Shown: piece by piece, positions 37,331 to 46,474 of the stretch
Layout: every line of letters begins with the position of its first letter
How positions within the stretch are numbered: the first letter of the stretch is position 1
From: Aliidiomarina minuta
GTDB lineage: Bacteria > Pseudomonadota > Gammaproteobacteria > Enterobacterales > Alteromonadaceae
Assembly: GCF_003987145.1 (NCBI RefSeq)
Contig: NZ_PIPL01000001.1
Location: forward strand, 1,860,001-1,924,000
DNA length: 64,000 bases
Reading direction: 5' to 3'
Notes under the pieces: model-generated
Database searches by the model: none
What the model was told of the DNA's origin: nothing
Seen by the model: only the letters and a program-made list of their open reading frames with translations
Position numbers and translations under genes: made by a program

Positions 37331-37759
37331 TTGAAAAAATCAGCAGCTGCGGTCGACTTATTTAATCTCGCGAAAGAAGCGATGGCCATGTCCTATTCGC
37401 CCTATTCAGGTTTTCCCGTAGGCGCAGCCATACTCAGCGAAAACGGTAAGGTGTTTAGTGCCTGTAACGTCGAAAATGCAGCTTACCCAGAAGGAATATG
37501 CGCAGAAGCGGGCGCCATCTCAGCTATGGTATTGGCTGGCGAACGACGCATTAAAGATATTTATGTGATGGGCAACGGGGATGCATTGGTTTCGCCCTGC
37601 GGAGGTTGCCGTCAGCGCATTCGTGAATTTGCCGACGAGCACACCCAGGTGCATATCTGCGGCCCGGAAGGCGTGCGCCGTTCCCTTAATATTAACGAGC
37701 TGCTACCTTTATCTTTTGGTCCCGAGCATCTGACTCCGCCCAGTAATAAGGAATCCTGA
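37331..37759 (+). CDS. cdd: Cytidine deaminase (small tetrameric type)
   Basis: A 142-residue zinc enzyme deaminating cytidine and deoxycytidine. The motifs YSPYSGFPVGAAI, CNVENAAYPEGICAEAGAI (cysteine ligand plus catalytic Glu) and SPCGGCRQRIREF (two cysteine ligands) match the short Bacillus/human-type enzyme, unlike the long E. coli form. Start is TTG at 37331, the first in-frame start that keeps the N-terminal helix; ATGs at 37382 and 37388 would remove it. It lies 1 bp before deoC, and the sequence cdd-deoC-deoA-deoB gives a complete pyrimidine deoxynucleoside catabolic operon. Confidence 0.9.
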   Translation: MKKSAAAVDLFNLAKEAMAMSYSPYSGFPVGAAILSENGKVFSACNVENAAYPEGICAEAGAISAMVLAGERRIKDIYVMGNGDALVSPCGGCRQRIREFADEHTQVHICGPEGVRRSLNINELLPLSFGPEHLTPPSNKES

Positions 37760-37760
37760 T

Positions 37761-38561
37761 ATGTCACATGTTTCAGCAGAACAGCAAGCTCTAGCGGCAA
37801 AGGCCATCAGCCTGTTGGACTTAACCAGCCTCAATGACGATGACAACCAACACAGCATTCGCACACTCTGCGAACAGGCTGTAGTGACAGACACCCAGGG
37901 CACCCCTCATTCTGTAGCCGCGCTATGCATTTATCCCCGTTTTGTTCCTTTTGCTCGCCAGCAGCTGGACCAGCTTGGTTTCTATCAGGTTCGCCTGGCC
38001 ACCGTTGCCAACTTCCCTCATGGTCAGTCAGACATTGATATTGCGGTAAAAGAAACCCGGGCCTGTATTGCTTACGGTGCCGACGAAGTCGACCTGGTAT
38101 TTCCTTATCAGGCTTTTCTCGACGGTGAAGAAAAAGTAGCAGCAAGCTTAATAGCCGCCTGTAAAAGCGAGTGTAACAATAAGGCTCAGCTCAAAGTTAT
38201 TCTCGAAACCGGTGAGCTAAAAAGCTCCACTGCCATCACTAAAGCCAGCGAGCTGGCTATTTTAGCCGGTGCCGATTTTATCAAGACCTCTACCGGTAAA
38301 GTGGCTGTTAATGCTACACCTCAGTCTGCTGAACTGATGCTGCAAGCCATTGCCGCACAACCGCGCGCTGTCGGTTTCAAACCCGCCGGTGGCATTAAGA
38401 ACCTGGATGATGTGCAAACTTATTTTAAACTGGTTACCGATACCGTCGGCGAAGAGCGTTTAACTCCTGGCTATTTCCGTTTTGGCGCCAGCTCTTTATT
38501 AACCAGCTTGAAAAATATTTTGCAAGGTAGCGACACTCAGCCCGACAGCGAGGGATATTAA
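37761..38561 (+). CDS. deoC: Deoxyribose-phosphate aldolase
   Basis: A 266-residue class I aldolase that splits 2-deoxyribose 5-phosphate to acetaldehyde and glyceraldehyde 3-phosphate. The Schiff-base lysine lies in ADFIKTSTGKV, with a second lysine in VGFKPAGGIK, as in E. coli DeoC. AAGGA-like AAGGAATCC precedes the ATG. It is separated by 1 bp from cdd and by 3 bp from deoA. Confidence 0.95.
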   Translation: MSHVSAEQQALAAKAISLLDLTSLNDDDNQHSIRTLCEQAVVTDTQGTPHSVAALCIYPRFVPFARQQLDQLGFYQVRLATVANFPHGQSDIDIAVKETRACIAYGADEVDLVFPYQAFLDGEEKVAASLIAACKSECNNKAQLKVILETGELKSSTAITKASELAILAGADFIKTSTGKVAVNATPQSAELMLQAIAAQPRAVGFKPAGGIKNLDDVQTYFKLVTDTVGEERLTPGYFRFGASSLLTSLKNILQGSDTQPDSEGY

Positions 38562-38564
38562 ATC

Positions 38565-39911
38565 ATGCTTCCTCAGGAAATTATCCGCGCTAAGCGCGAC
38601 GGCAAAACCCTCAGCGACCAGCAGATAGAATTTTTTGTCAAAGGCATCACCAGCAACACAGTCACCGACGGCCAGGTGGCCGCATTTGCAATGGCGGTGT
38701 ATTTCAATGGCATGAACCTGTCTGAACGCGTCGCTTTGACCCAGCATATGATGCACTCTGGCAGTGTCATGAACTGGGACAGCCTTAACCTGCCAGGCCC
38801 TGTGGTCGATAAACATTCCACCGGTGGCGTCAGTGATATGGTCAGCCTGATGTTAGGTCCTATGGTAGCAGCCTGTGGAGGTTACGTGCCGATGATCTCC
38901 GGCCGTGGACTGGGACACACCGGTGGTACTTTAGATAAATTTGAAAGCATTCAGGGCTACAGTACCAGCCCCGATATGCAGACCCTGCGCGATGTTGTCA
39001 AAGAGGTTGGCGTAGCCATTATTGGCCAGACCGGTGATCTTGCGCCCGCAGACAAACGTTTCTATGGTATCAGAGACGTCACCGCCACCGTGGATTCAAT
39101 CCCTTTGATTACCGCCTCCATTCTATCTAAAAAACTGGCCGCAGGACTGTCAGCGCTGGCCATGGATGTAAAATCCGGCAACGGTGCTTTTATGGCAACC
39201 TATGAGGATGCCAATGCGCTGGCCGAAAGCATTACTAAAGTCGCTAACCAGGCGGGTGTGCGCACGTCGGCAACTATTACCGACATGAACCAGGCATTGG
39301 GCAGCAGTGCCGGAAACGCACTGGAAATGGTTGAAGCTGTGGATTACCTGACCGGTAAACGGCGTAATCCGCGTTTACATGAGGTCACCATGGCGCTTTG
39401 TTCGCAAATGCTGCTACTGACTGGCCTGGCAAAAAATCAGAACGAAGCTACCCAGGCCCTGCAAAAGGCTCTCGACAGTGGTGCCGCGGCAGAACGTTTT
39501 GCTAAGATGGTGGCGGCACTGGGAGGCCCGACTGACTTTATTGAAAAGCCGATGCGCAGCATGCCGGTAGCGCCGGTTATACTGCCTGTTCACAGTGCCC
39601 ACAGCGGTTATTTACAGGAAGTGCAAACCCGTGATTTAGGTCTGGTTGTGGTTGAACTGGGCGGCGGCCGTACTGACCCCGCGGCTCCTGTCGACCATGC
39701 GGTCGGGCTGAGCCAGCTTCCTGCGGTAGGTGACCGTATTGAAGCGGGAGAACCGCTGGCGATGGTACATGCACGGGATCAAGCCAGTGCTGAAAAAGCA
39801 TCCGAACAACTGCTGAACAGCCTTACGCTCGGCAAGGAGAAACCCGGCCAGCAAACCGTGGTCTATAAAACTATCAACCCGGAACAAGCGGCCGGACTTA
39901 CTGTTAACTAA
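38565..39911 (+). CDS. deoA: Thymidine phosphorylase
   Basis: A 448-residue glycosyltransferase family 3 enzyme, slightly longer than E. coli DeoA (440), that phosphorolyses thymidine and deoxyuridine. The phosphate and substrate-binding motifs VDKHSTGGVSDMVSL, SGRGLGHTGGTLDKFES and LAMDVKSGNGAFM are intact, as is the C-terminal alpha/beta domain. Four 14-bp tandem repeats begin at its final codons and fill most of the gap to deoB. Confidence 0.96.
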   Translation: MLPQEIIRAKRDGKTLSDQQIEFFVKGITSNTVTDGQVAAFAMAVYFNGMNLSERVALTQHMMHSGSVMNWDSLNLPGPVVDKHSTGGVSDMVSLMLGPMVAACGGYVPMISGRGLGHTGGTLDKFESIQGYSTSPDMQTLRDVVKEVGVAIIGQTGDLAPADKRFYGIRDVTATVDSIPLITASILSKKLAAGLSALAMDVKSGNGAFMATYEDANALAESITKVANQAGVRTSATITDMNQALGSSAGNALEMVEAVDYLTGKRRNPRLHEVTMALCSQMLLLTGLAKNQNEATQALQKALDSGAAAERFAKMVAALGGPTDFIEKPMRSMPVAPVILPVHSAHSGYLQEVQTRDLGLVVVELGGGRTDPAAPVDHAVGLSQLPAVGDRIEAGEPLAMVHARDQASAEKASEQLLNSLTLGKEKPGQQTVVYKTINPEQAAGLTVN

Positions 39912-39958
39912 GAACGGTTAACTAAGAACGGTTAACTAAGAGCTATTAACTAAGAGGC
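39903..39958 (+). repeat. Four tandem copies of a 14-bp unit between deoA and deoB
   Basis: The units are GTTAACTAAGAACG (39903-39916), the same again (39917-39930), GTTAACTAAGAGCT (39931-39944) and ATTAACTAAGAGGC (39945-39958). The first overlaps the deoA stop. The last supplies the AAGAGG ribosome-binding site before the deoB ATG at 39964. Each copy carries TAACTAA, giving stop codons in two frames. Confidence 0.9.
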
Positions 39959-39963
39959 ACTGT

Positions 39964-41151
39964 ATGGCACGCACTATTATTCTGATGATGGATTCCTTCG
40001 GTGTTGGTGCCAGTGCAGATGCTGAACAGTTCGGTGACAGCGGCGCCAATACACTAGCGAGCATTGCCCGCCAGGCGGAACTTAACCTGCCCAACCTGGA
40101 ACGCCGTGGGCTGGCTAAACTGGCCGAACAAGCCAGCGGCGAACACCCCAAAGGGCTTAATTATGCAGGCAGCATAGATGCCCGCTATGGATACGCCCAG
40201 GAAATAAGCCATGGTAAAGACACGCCCAGCGGCCACTGGGAAATGGCCGGGGTACCGGTTTTGTTTGACTGGCATTATTTTCCTGAACAGCCGCACTGCT
40301 TCCCTGATACTTTTATTGACGCCCTTGTGCAGCGCAATGATTTGCCTGGTGTACTGGGCGAATGCCATGCTTCAGGCACCACTATTTTAGAACAGTTGGG
40401 CGAAACCCACTGTAGCAGCGGCCAGCCTATCATTTACACTTCAGCCGACAGTGTTGTGCAAATAGCCGCTCATGAGGAACACTTTGGTGTAGAGCGCCTG
40501 TTGGCTCTGTGTGAAGACTGCCGGGCCTTGCTCGACGAAATGCAGCTAAACGTCGGCCGGGTCATTGCCCGACCCTTTATCGGTGACAGTGCAACCACTT
40601 TCAAACGCACCGGCAACCGACGGGATTATTCGGTATTGCCCCCTGCCCCTACAGTACTGGATGCCTTAAAAGCAGCCGGAGGCGAAGTTGTCAGTGTAGG
40701 TAAAATTGCCGATATTTATGCGCATCAGGGCATTACCCGGAAAATCAAAGCGGACGGTAACCAGGCTTTATTTGACGCAACGCTACAAGCATTCAGAGAA
40801 GCTGGCGATAACAGCCTGATATTTACCAATTTTGTCGACTTCGACAGCCAGTATGGCCATCGCCGGGATATCCCAGGTTATGCCCAGGCACTTAACGAAT
40901 TCGATAAACGTCTGCCTGAACTGGACGCGCTACTGCTAGACGGCGATCGGGTTTTTATTACCGCCGACCATGGCTGCGACCCCAGCTTCCCAGGCAGTGA
41001 TCATACCCGCGAGTACGTACCCGTTATCTGTTATGGGCCCGGGCTTTCACCTGCTGAACTGGGGCGTCGTGAAACCTTTGCGGACATCGGCCAGAGCATA
41101 GCCAGTCATCATGGCTTGCCTGCCCTCAATTACGGACGGTCCTTTTTATGA
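39964..41151 (+). CDS. deoB: Phosphopentomutase
   Basis: A 395-residue alkaline-phosphatase superfamily enzyme interconverting ribose or deoxyribose 1- and 5-phosphates. Metal ligands lie in [11 protein letters not shown] near residues 9-19 and in [23 protein letters not shown] pieces near 338-360; [11 protein letters not shown] carries the phosphorylated Thr. It follows deoA by 52 bp and overlaps nfeD by four bases (ATGA). Confidence 0.95.
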   Translation: MARTIILMMDSFGVGASADAEQFGDSGANTLASIARQAELNLPNLERRGLAKLAEQASGEHPKGLNYAGSIDARYGYAQEISHGKDTPSGHWEMAGVPVLFDWHYFPEQPHCFPDTFIDALVQRNDLPGVLGECHASGTTILEQLGETHCSSGQPIIYTSADSVVQIAAHEEHFGVERLLALCEDCRALLDEMQLNVGRVIARPFIGDSATTFKRTGNRRDYSVLPPAPTVLDALKAAGGEVVSVGKIADIYAHQGITRKIKADGNQALFDATLQAFREAGDNSLIFTNFVDFDSQYGHRRDIPGYAQALNEFDKRLPELDALLLDGDRVFITADHGCDPSFPGSDHTREYVPVICYGPGLSPAELGRRETFADIGQSIASHHGLPALNYGRSFL

Positions 41152-42545
41152 TCAAGTGGTTTCGTTGCAGTTACCTGCTGCTCATTATCTCCGGCCTTGC
41201 GCTGCTAACTTTCAGTCAACTGCAGGCCAGCCAGCCGCATGCTGCCCGCATGCAGGTAGAGGGTCCTATCACGCCGGCAACGACAGATTATTTACGCCGA
41301 TCCATGCAAAATGCTGCAGAACAGAATGCTCAGGTTCATATCATTCAGATAGACACCCCAGGCGGCCTGGTGTCCTCGACCCGCGATATCATCAGCCTGA
41401 TTCTTGAATCGGAAGTTCCGGTGATTACCTGGGTAGCCCCGGATGGCGCCAGAGCAGCCAGTGCCGGCACTTATATCGCCTTTGCCAGCCATGTAGTGGC
41501 TATGGCCCCGGCGACTCACCTGGGAGCTGCCACACCGGTGCAAATGTCAGCGGATGTCAGTGAGCAGCACACTCAGGAAGAGCAAGAGAGAGATCAGGAA
41601 CGTGAACTGGAGCGTCGTGACGGTAGCGCCATGGAACGCAAAGTACTGAACGACGCCATTGCCTATATCAGAAACCTGGCGGAACGTCATGGCCGCAATG
41701 CCGACTGGGCAGAAGAAGCGGTGCGTGATGCCGCCACCCTGACTGCGCGCGAAGCCGAAGAGATGAACGTCGCTGACTTCCTGGCCAGCAGTGTCGAAAG
41801 CCTGCTGCACCAAGCTGATGGCCGCGAAGTGGTGATGTCTGAGGGCACACAGGTACTAGCCACCGAAGGACTCAGTGTGCGCGACTATGATGCCGACTGG
41901 CGTAATCAGATTTTATCTGTAATCACCAACCCTCAGTTTGCCTATCTGCTGTTATTAGTCGGCGTATACGGTATTATTTTTGAACTGATGAGCCCGGGAG
42001 CACTGTTTCCCGGTATCACCGGCGTAATTTGCCTGCTGCTGGCGGCTTTTTCATTACAGATCCTACCCATTAATGTGGTCGGCCTGCTGCTCATCATAGT
42101 GGGCGCTATCTTAATTGTAGTGGAGGCATTTGTACCCAGCTTCGGAGTCATAGGTGTCGGTGGCGTCATCGCTTTGGTGGCGGGTTCACTGATGTTGTAC
42201 GATGGCACGGTACCTGGCGTGGAGTTACCTATGAATATCATTATTTCTGTAGCCATTTTAGGACTGCTGTCCGTGGCCTTTATTGTACTGGTTATGGCTC
42301 GTGACGCCTGGCGCAATCGTAAACCCAGCGACCGCGACGTCAAAGGACTCAGTGGCCAGGTGGTGGAAAACCTGAACCCTCAGGGGCAAGTACGTATTGA
42401 TGGTCAGATATGGTCGGCAACAGCGGTTGGAGACAAACGCTTAATCACCCATGGTAAACCCATACGGGTGGTTGATCAGCAAGGTAGTATGTTGTTTGTT
42501 GAATGGATAGATAAAACCGAGCAGCGCCCTGGCACTGCCCGGTAA
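41148..42545 (+). CDS. nfeD: NfeD family membrane serine protease (long form)
   Basis: A 465-residue protein with a signal peptide, a ClpP-like serine protease domain at about residues 30-230, four to five transmembrane helices at about 260-400 and a C-terminal OB-fold NfeD domain at about 405-460. The catalytic Ser is in [12 protein letters not shown], with [14 protein letters not shown] in the oxyanion region. Long NfeD proteins cleave stomatin partners; no stomatin gene lies here. A run of charged residues (about 140-160, [15 protein letters not shown]) breaks the protease domain. The ATG overlaps the deoB stop, and the gene ends four bases from the convergent S9 peptidase. Confidence 0.9.
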   Translation: MIKWFRCSYLLLIISGLALLTFSQLQASQPHAARMQVEGPITPATTDYLRRSMQNAAEQNAQVHIIQIDTPGGLVSSTRDIISLILESEVPVITWVAPDGARAASAGTYIAFASHVVAMAPATHLGAATPVQMSADVSEQHTQEEQERDQERELERRDGSAMERKVLNDAIAYIRNLAERHGRNADWAEEAVRDAATLTAREAEEMNVADFLASSVESLLHQADGREVVMSEGTQVLATEGLSVRDYDADWRNQILSVITNPQFAYLLLLVGVYGIIFELMSPGALFPGITGVICLLLAAFSLQILPINVVGLLLIIVGAILIVVEAFVPSFGVIGVGGVIALVAGSLMLYDGTVPGVELPMNIIISVAILGLLSVAFIVLVMARDAWRNRKPSDRDVKGLSGQVVENLNPQGQVRIDGQIWSATAVGDKRLITHGKPIRVVDQQGSMLFVEWIDKTEQRPGTAR

Positions 42546-42549
42546 TTCT

Positions 42550-44619
42550 TTATTCGCCGTTCTCTTTCTTATACAGCTCAAACCAGGCCAGTGCGTGCTC
42601 TACTTTAGCAATCATGCGGCTGGGTGTATTCGACACCCCATGGTGAGCGCCAGGTACCCGTACCATAGCGGTATCCACCTGACGTAACTGCAGCGCCTGA
42701 TAGTACTGTTCAGTATCAGCGATAGGCGTGCGACGATCTTCTTCACCTGTGTACAGCAAGGTTGGTGTGCTCACATTGCCAACGAGCGACAAGGGCGAAC
42801 GCTGCCAGTAGTGGTCCAGCTCTTCCCAGGGGTTACCCGGAAACTGATTCTGAATCTGGCGTAAATAACTGTCTGCAGTCAGCACTTTGCTCACCCAGTT
42901 AATTACCGGATTAGTGGCTGCCGCTGCATTAAAACGGTCGGTCAGGCCTATCGCATAGGTAGTGCCTATGCCTCCGGCTGATCCTCCGGCAATGAACAGG
43001 TTATTGCCATCAATAAAACCTTTTTCCAGCATCGCATCGACAGCCGACATATGATCACCGAAGTCATCTTCCGATGCATATTTGTTGTTCAGCAACATAG
43101 CGAAGTCTTCACCGTAAGATGTGCTGCCCCGGTAATTGTTGTACACCACCACATAACCTTCCGCAGCGTAACGCTGAAGTTCAGCAGCAAAATGCGGGCC
43201 GTAATTCAGGTGCGGACCACCATGAATTTCCAACAACAGCGGGTAACTTTTGCTGGGATCAAACCCTGGAGGCGTAATATACCAGGCATGGATCTCCTCA
43301 CCGTCGATAGAAGATTCATAGGTAAATTCATGCACTTCACCCAGTTCACGCTGACCCAACAGGTCTTCGTTCAACGCAGTTAACGTCTGCGCCGGGCCAT
43401 TGGCGGTCTCAATGAAACCCACTTCGCCAGGTTGTTGGGCGTGACCCCGGGTATAGGCAACGCTGCCCTCGGCATTCATGCTGAACATACCGTTGTTGTA
43501 AGGCCGCCCCGAAGGTAAGCCCGATACGTCATCGACCAGATCCAGAATACGGCTGTTCAGGGTAACGCGCGCCAGCTTACTAGAGCCGCGATCTTCATAA
43601 AGCACAACCAAAGCATCATTGCCCAGCCACTGAGGAGACTGCAACGAGCGGTCAAAATCACTAAGCAGCTCGGTACTTTCCTGAGTATTCCAGTCCATAA
43701 CCCGCAGCTTGATGTTGCGATAAGGAATGTTCTCGCCACTGCCATGTAAATAGGCCAGTTGCTGGCCGTCTGGAGAAAACACCGGATGACTTTGCTGACC
43801 GCTTTCATCGGTTAGCTGAGTCAGCTCGCCGTCCACCAGTGCGACTTTAAACAAATTCGCTTCCCGGGTGACATATTCCCAGTCATCCACTCGGTTGGCG
43901 CTAAACACTATAGCTTCACTGTCACTGGTCCATGCCAGCTGACCGCCATGATTGAAGTTACCTTCAGTCAATTGCCGTGCGCTACCACCTTCTGCTGGTA
44001 CGACAAACAAATGACGGTAAGCAGATTCCAGCATGCCACGGCCATTTGCCTGATACTCTGTCCGTTCAATAATCACAGGTGTTGGCGACCATTCGGCGCC
44101 TTCAGGCTTTTGCGGACGGTGCACCTTTCCCGCGTACTCCGTTTGCGGTGCTTTCACTTCTTGACTGAAAGCAATCTGAGTGCCGTCCGGCGACCAGGTA
44201 ATACTGGCAGCGTTTTTGTTTAAGCTACTGACCCGCGCTGTTTTATTCTGTTCCAACCAATGCACATGAATCTGATTGCGCCCACTCTGGTTGCTAATAA
44301 AAGCAATGCGACTGCCGTCCGGCGACCAGCGCGGTTGACTGTAACTGTGTTCGTCAGCAAATAACGGGTACTGCTGCTGAGTCTCGGTATCAATGACCCA
44401 CAGACTTTGCAGACTGCTGTCTGTCATGATGTCATTGCTGTTACGTACATAAACGATGTGCTCGCCGTCTGGGGATACCTGTACATCACTGGCATGCTCA
44501 AGCTCAAAAATATCCTCTGCTTTAAAATTCTGAAGTTCTGTGCCAGCCAATACTGGCGCGAGCAGCGACAAACTCATAAAGGCCGCCATAAGCGCCTGGG
44601 TCATACTTCTAAACATCAT
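42550..44619 (-). CDS. Exported S9 family peptidase (acylaminoacyl-peptidase-like)
   Basis: A 689-residue periplasmic or secreted peptidase with a signal peptide. A WD40-like beta-propeller at about residues 35-400 shows repeated SPDG motifs (SPDGEHIVYVR, SPDGSRIAF, SPDGTQIAF, SPDGQQLAYL). The C-terminal alpha/beta-hydrolase domain has the nucleophile in IAGGSAGGIG near 550, the acid in GEEDRRTP and His in PGAHHGV. It should release N-terminal acyl-amino acids or short peptides. AGAGGATAT precedes the ATG. It is followed by no visible terminator and is the last gene of its strand run. Confidence 0.92.
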   Translation of the reverse strand: MMFRSMTQALMAAFMSLSLLAPVLAGTELQNFKAEDIFELEHASDVQVSPDGEHIVYVRNSNDIMTDSSLQSLWVIDTETQQQYPLFADEHSYSQPRWSPDGSRIAFISNQSGRNQIHVHWLEQNKTARVSSLNKNAASITWSPDGTQIAFSQEVKAPQTEYAGKVHRPQKPEGAEWSPTPVIIERTEYQANGRGMLESAYRHLFVVPAEGGSARQLTEGNFNHGGQLAWTSDSEAIVFSANRVDDWEYVTREANLFKVALVDGELTQLTDESGQQSHPVFSPDGQQLAYLHGSGENIPYRNIKLRVMDWNTQESTELLSDFDRSLQSPQWLGNDALVVLYEDRGSSKLARVTLNSRILDLVDDVSGLPSGRPYNNGMFSMNAEGSVAYTRGHAQQPGEVGFIETANGPAQTLTALNEDLLGQRELGEVHEFTYESSIDGEEIHAWYITPPGFDPSKSYPLLLEIHGGPHLNYGPHFAAELQRYAAEGYVVVYNNYRGSTSYGEDFAMLLNNKYASEDDFGDHMSAVDAMLEKGFIDGNNLFIAGGSAGGIGTTYAIGLTDRFNAAAATNPVINWVSKVLTADSYLRQIQNQFPGNPWEELDHYWQRSPLSLVGNVSTPTLLYTGEEDRRTPIADTEQYYQALQLRQVDTAMVRVPGAHHGVSNTPSRMIAKVEHALAWFELYKKENGE

Positions 44620-44641
44620 ATATCCTCTTTTTCATTCTTAT

Positions 44642-45301
44642 CTATCGCAATACATTGCTCAGCCAGCGGCCGATGTCCTGTATCTGCTCAGCACATACCT
44701 GGTGCTGCATGGGGTAAGTTTTAAATTCAACCGGGTACTTCCGCTGCTCTAGCCAGTCCCGCGCCTGCTCGCCTAACACCTGAGGCACTACAGGATCCAT
44801 AGCGCCATGGTGAATTAAAATAGGAGTTTGTTGCTGTGCAAGGCTCAACTGCAAGCTATCTTTAGTCGCCAGATAAGTAGACAAGGCCATCACGCCCGCC
44901 AGCTTTTTGTCAAAGCTAAGTGCCGCTTCATAGGCTACTGCACCACCCTGAGAAAACCCGGCCAGCACAATTTTGCTAGCAGGAATCCCGCGTTCAATTT
45001 CTCGTTCAACCAGAGCAATCACCGCATCGGCTGAATTTTTCAGCTGCTTTTCGTCCACCTTACGATCCAGGCTCATTTCAACAATGTCATACCAGGCAGG
45101 CATACGCATACCGTTGTTGATGGTCACAGGGATGCTTGGCGCACTCGGAAATATGAAGCGTGGATTGACGCCTTCTGCCAGCCCAAGATGAGGTATCACA
45201 GGAACAAAGTCACTCCCATCAGCTCCCAAACCATGTAGCCAGATAACCGCAGCATTTGCCGGTTCAACCGGAGTCTTTTCAACACAAGGCAAGTAACTCA
45301 T
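44642..45301 (-). CDS. Alpha/beta-hydrolase, carboxylesterase/phospholipase family
   Basis: A 219-residue cytoplasmic serine esterase. HGLGADGSDF forms the oxyanion loop, the nucleophile is in LAGFSQGGAVAYEAAL, the acid Asp is in HGAMDPVVP and the His in QHQVCAEQI. Length and motifs match the bacterial acyl-protein-thioesterase-like carboxylesterase family. The frame is open 13 codons upstream; the ATG at 45299-45301 begins the family sequence and has AGGAA upstream. It lies 44 bp after the OsmC-like gene on the same strand. Confidence 0.85.
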   Translation of the reverse strand: MSYLPCVEKTPVEPANAAVIWLHGLGADGSDFVPVIPHLGLAEGVNPRFIFPSAPSIPVTINNGMRMPAWYDIVEMSLDRKVDEKQLKNSADAVIALVEREIERGIPASKIVLAGFSQGGAVAYEAALSFDKKLAGVMALSTYLATKDSLQLSLAQQQTPILIHHGAMDPVVPQVLGEQARDWLEQRKYPVEFKTYPMQHQVCAEQIQDIGRWLSNVLR

Positions 45302-45345
45302 TACGGATCTATTCCTATACAATTTAATATTACAACGCACGCATG

Positions 45346-45765
45346 CTAAAGCAACTTAGAGTCAATCTCCAGCGCCCCGCTCAGGGTTTTATGCACGGGA
45401 CATTTGTTAGCGATTTCCAATAAGCGGTCACGCTGTTCGTCACTAAGGTCGCCCTCAATGCTGATATGGCGAATAAATTTATCGCTTTTGCCGTCGCTTG
45501 CCTTACCTTTTGCATGAGTCAGGGTGACAGTTACCTTATCCAGCGGCCAGTCTTTATGCTTGGCATACATGCGCAATGTCATAGTGGTACAGGCGCCCAG
45601 ACCCGCCAATACCATTTCCATCGGCGCAGGCCCTTTATCAGCACCACCTAAATCTTCAGGTTCATCAGCCAGCCACTGGTGCTGGGCCGTAGTCACCTGA
45701 TTGGTAAAAGGCGCCTCTTTTTCTTCCACCTGCACTACGCCGGGTTTTAGTTTACAGCTCGACAT
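45346..45765 (-). CDS. OsmC family protein
   Basis: A 139-residue OsmC/Ohr-like protein. The motif LAGLGACTTMTLRMYAKHK supplies the first redox Cys, and NKCPVHKTLSG near the C-terminus the second. Members reduce organic hydroperoxides or act in osmotic stress. The frame is open eight codons upstream, but the ATG at 45763-45765 has AAGGAA nine bases before it. It is divergent from the hsp20 gene, with the heat-shock promoter in the gap. Confidence 0.85.
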   Translation of the reverse strand: MSSCKLKPGVVQVEEKEAPFTNQVTTAQHQWLADEPEDLGGADKGPAPMEMVLAGLGACTTMTLRMYAKHKDWPLDKVTVTLTHAKGKASDGKSDKFIRHISIEGDLSDEQRDRLLEIANKCPVHKTLSGALEIDSKLL

Positions 45766-45805
45766 ATATAACGTTCCTTTTTTATACAATTTTTTTAGTT
45801 GGACT

Positions 45806-45834
45806 CTTGAAAACCTAAGTTCTCGATCCTATCT
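45806..45834 (+). promoter_or_regulatory. Sigma-32 (heat-shock) promoter of hsp20
   Basis: CTTGAAA at 45806-45812 and CCTATCT at 45828-45834 are separated by 15 bp, close to the sigma-32 consensus CTTGAAA-N11-16-CCCATNT. Transcription should start near 45841. A perfect 8-bp inverted repeat, GTGCAGGC (45840-45847) with GCCTGCAC (45873-45880), would form a hairpin at the very 5' end of the mRNA. Confidence 0.75.
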
Positions 45835-45920
45835 AATAAGTGCAGGCGGCGGGTCTCACTGAGAACGCAACAGCCTGCACAGGTGAAATATTTAATATCG
45901 CTCAAAGAGAGGATAGACCT

Positions 45921-46379
45921 ATGAACACAATAGACTTAACACCACTATACAGAAGCAGCATCGGTTTTGACCGCTTAGCATCTATGCTGGACAATGCATT
46001 ACGCAGCGACACCAGCTCAGGTGGTTACCCACCATACAACATCGAGGCTCTGGGCGAAAACCGTTATGGCATTACCATCGCAGCCGCCGGTTTCGAACAG
46101 GACGAACTCGACATTCAGGTTGAACGCGGCGTGCTTACCGTGCGTGGTAAAAAAGCCAACGATGACGAGGAGCGTAGCTACCTGTATCAGGGAATCGCAG
46201 CCCGCGCCTTCGAACGCAAGTTCAACCTTGCTGAACATGTCGAAGTAACCGACGCTGAGATGCGCAATGGCTTATTAGAAATCCGACTGGTAAAAGAAAT
46301 ACCAGAGGCGATGAAGCCACGCAGCATCGAAATCAAAAACACTGACAAGTCGATTGAGCATAAAGGCTCCGCTGCTTAA
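45921..46379 (+). CDS. Small heat-shock protein, Hsp20/IbpA family
   Basis: A 152-residue alpha-crystallin-domain chaperone. The N-terminus IDLTPLYRSSIGFDRL resembles IbpA. The crystallin domain runs from about residue 35 to 125 with GVLTVRGKK and LAEHVEVTDAEM, and the C-terminal IEI motif packs against it. It holds unfolding proteins and aggregates for Hsp70/ClpB. The ATG at 45921 has GAGAGGA upstream; the open frame further up starts at or before the predicted transcription start and is unlikely to be used. Heat control is supported by the sigma-32 promoter. Confidence 0.92.
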   Translation: MNTIDLTPLYRSSIGFDRLASMLDNALRSDTSSGGYPPYNIEALGENRYGITIAAAGFEQDELDIQVERGVLTVRGKKANDDEERSYLYQGIAARAFERKFNLAEHVEVTDAEMRNGLLEIRLVKEIPEAMKPRSIEIKNTDKSIEHKGSAA

Positions 46380-46415
46380 ACCCTTGTTCAGAGCTTAAAC
46401 AGTAACTTAAACAGT

Positions 46416-46447
46416 AAAAAGCAGCGCCCTTGGGCGCTGCTTTTTTG
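46416..46447. terminator. Bidirectional rho-independent terminator
   Basis: AAAAAGCAGCGCCC and GGGCGCTGCTTTTTTT-type arms form a perfect hairpin with a 3-nt loop (TTG). It ends the hsp20 transcript and can also end the convergent GGDEF/EAL transcript. Confidence 0.92.
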
Positions 46448-46474
46448 TGATTCGACACGTTCGCCTGACCCGGC

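Noticed and set aside
45840..45920. Upstream extension of hsp20
   Set aside because: It begins at or before the predicted sigma-32 transcription start. The ATG at 45921 has a better ribosome-binding site.
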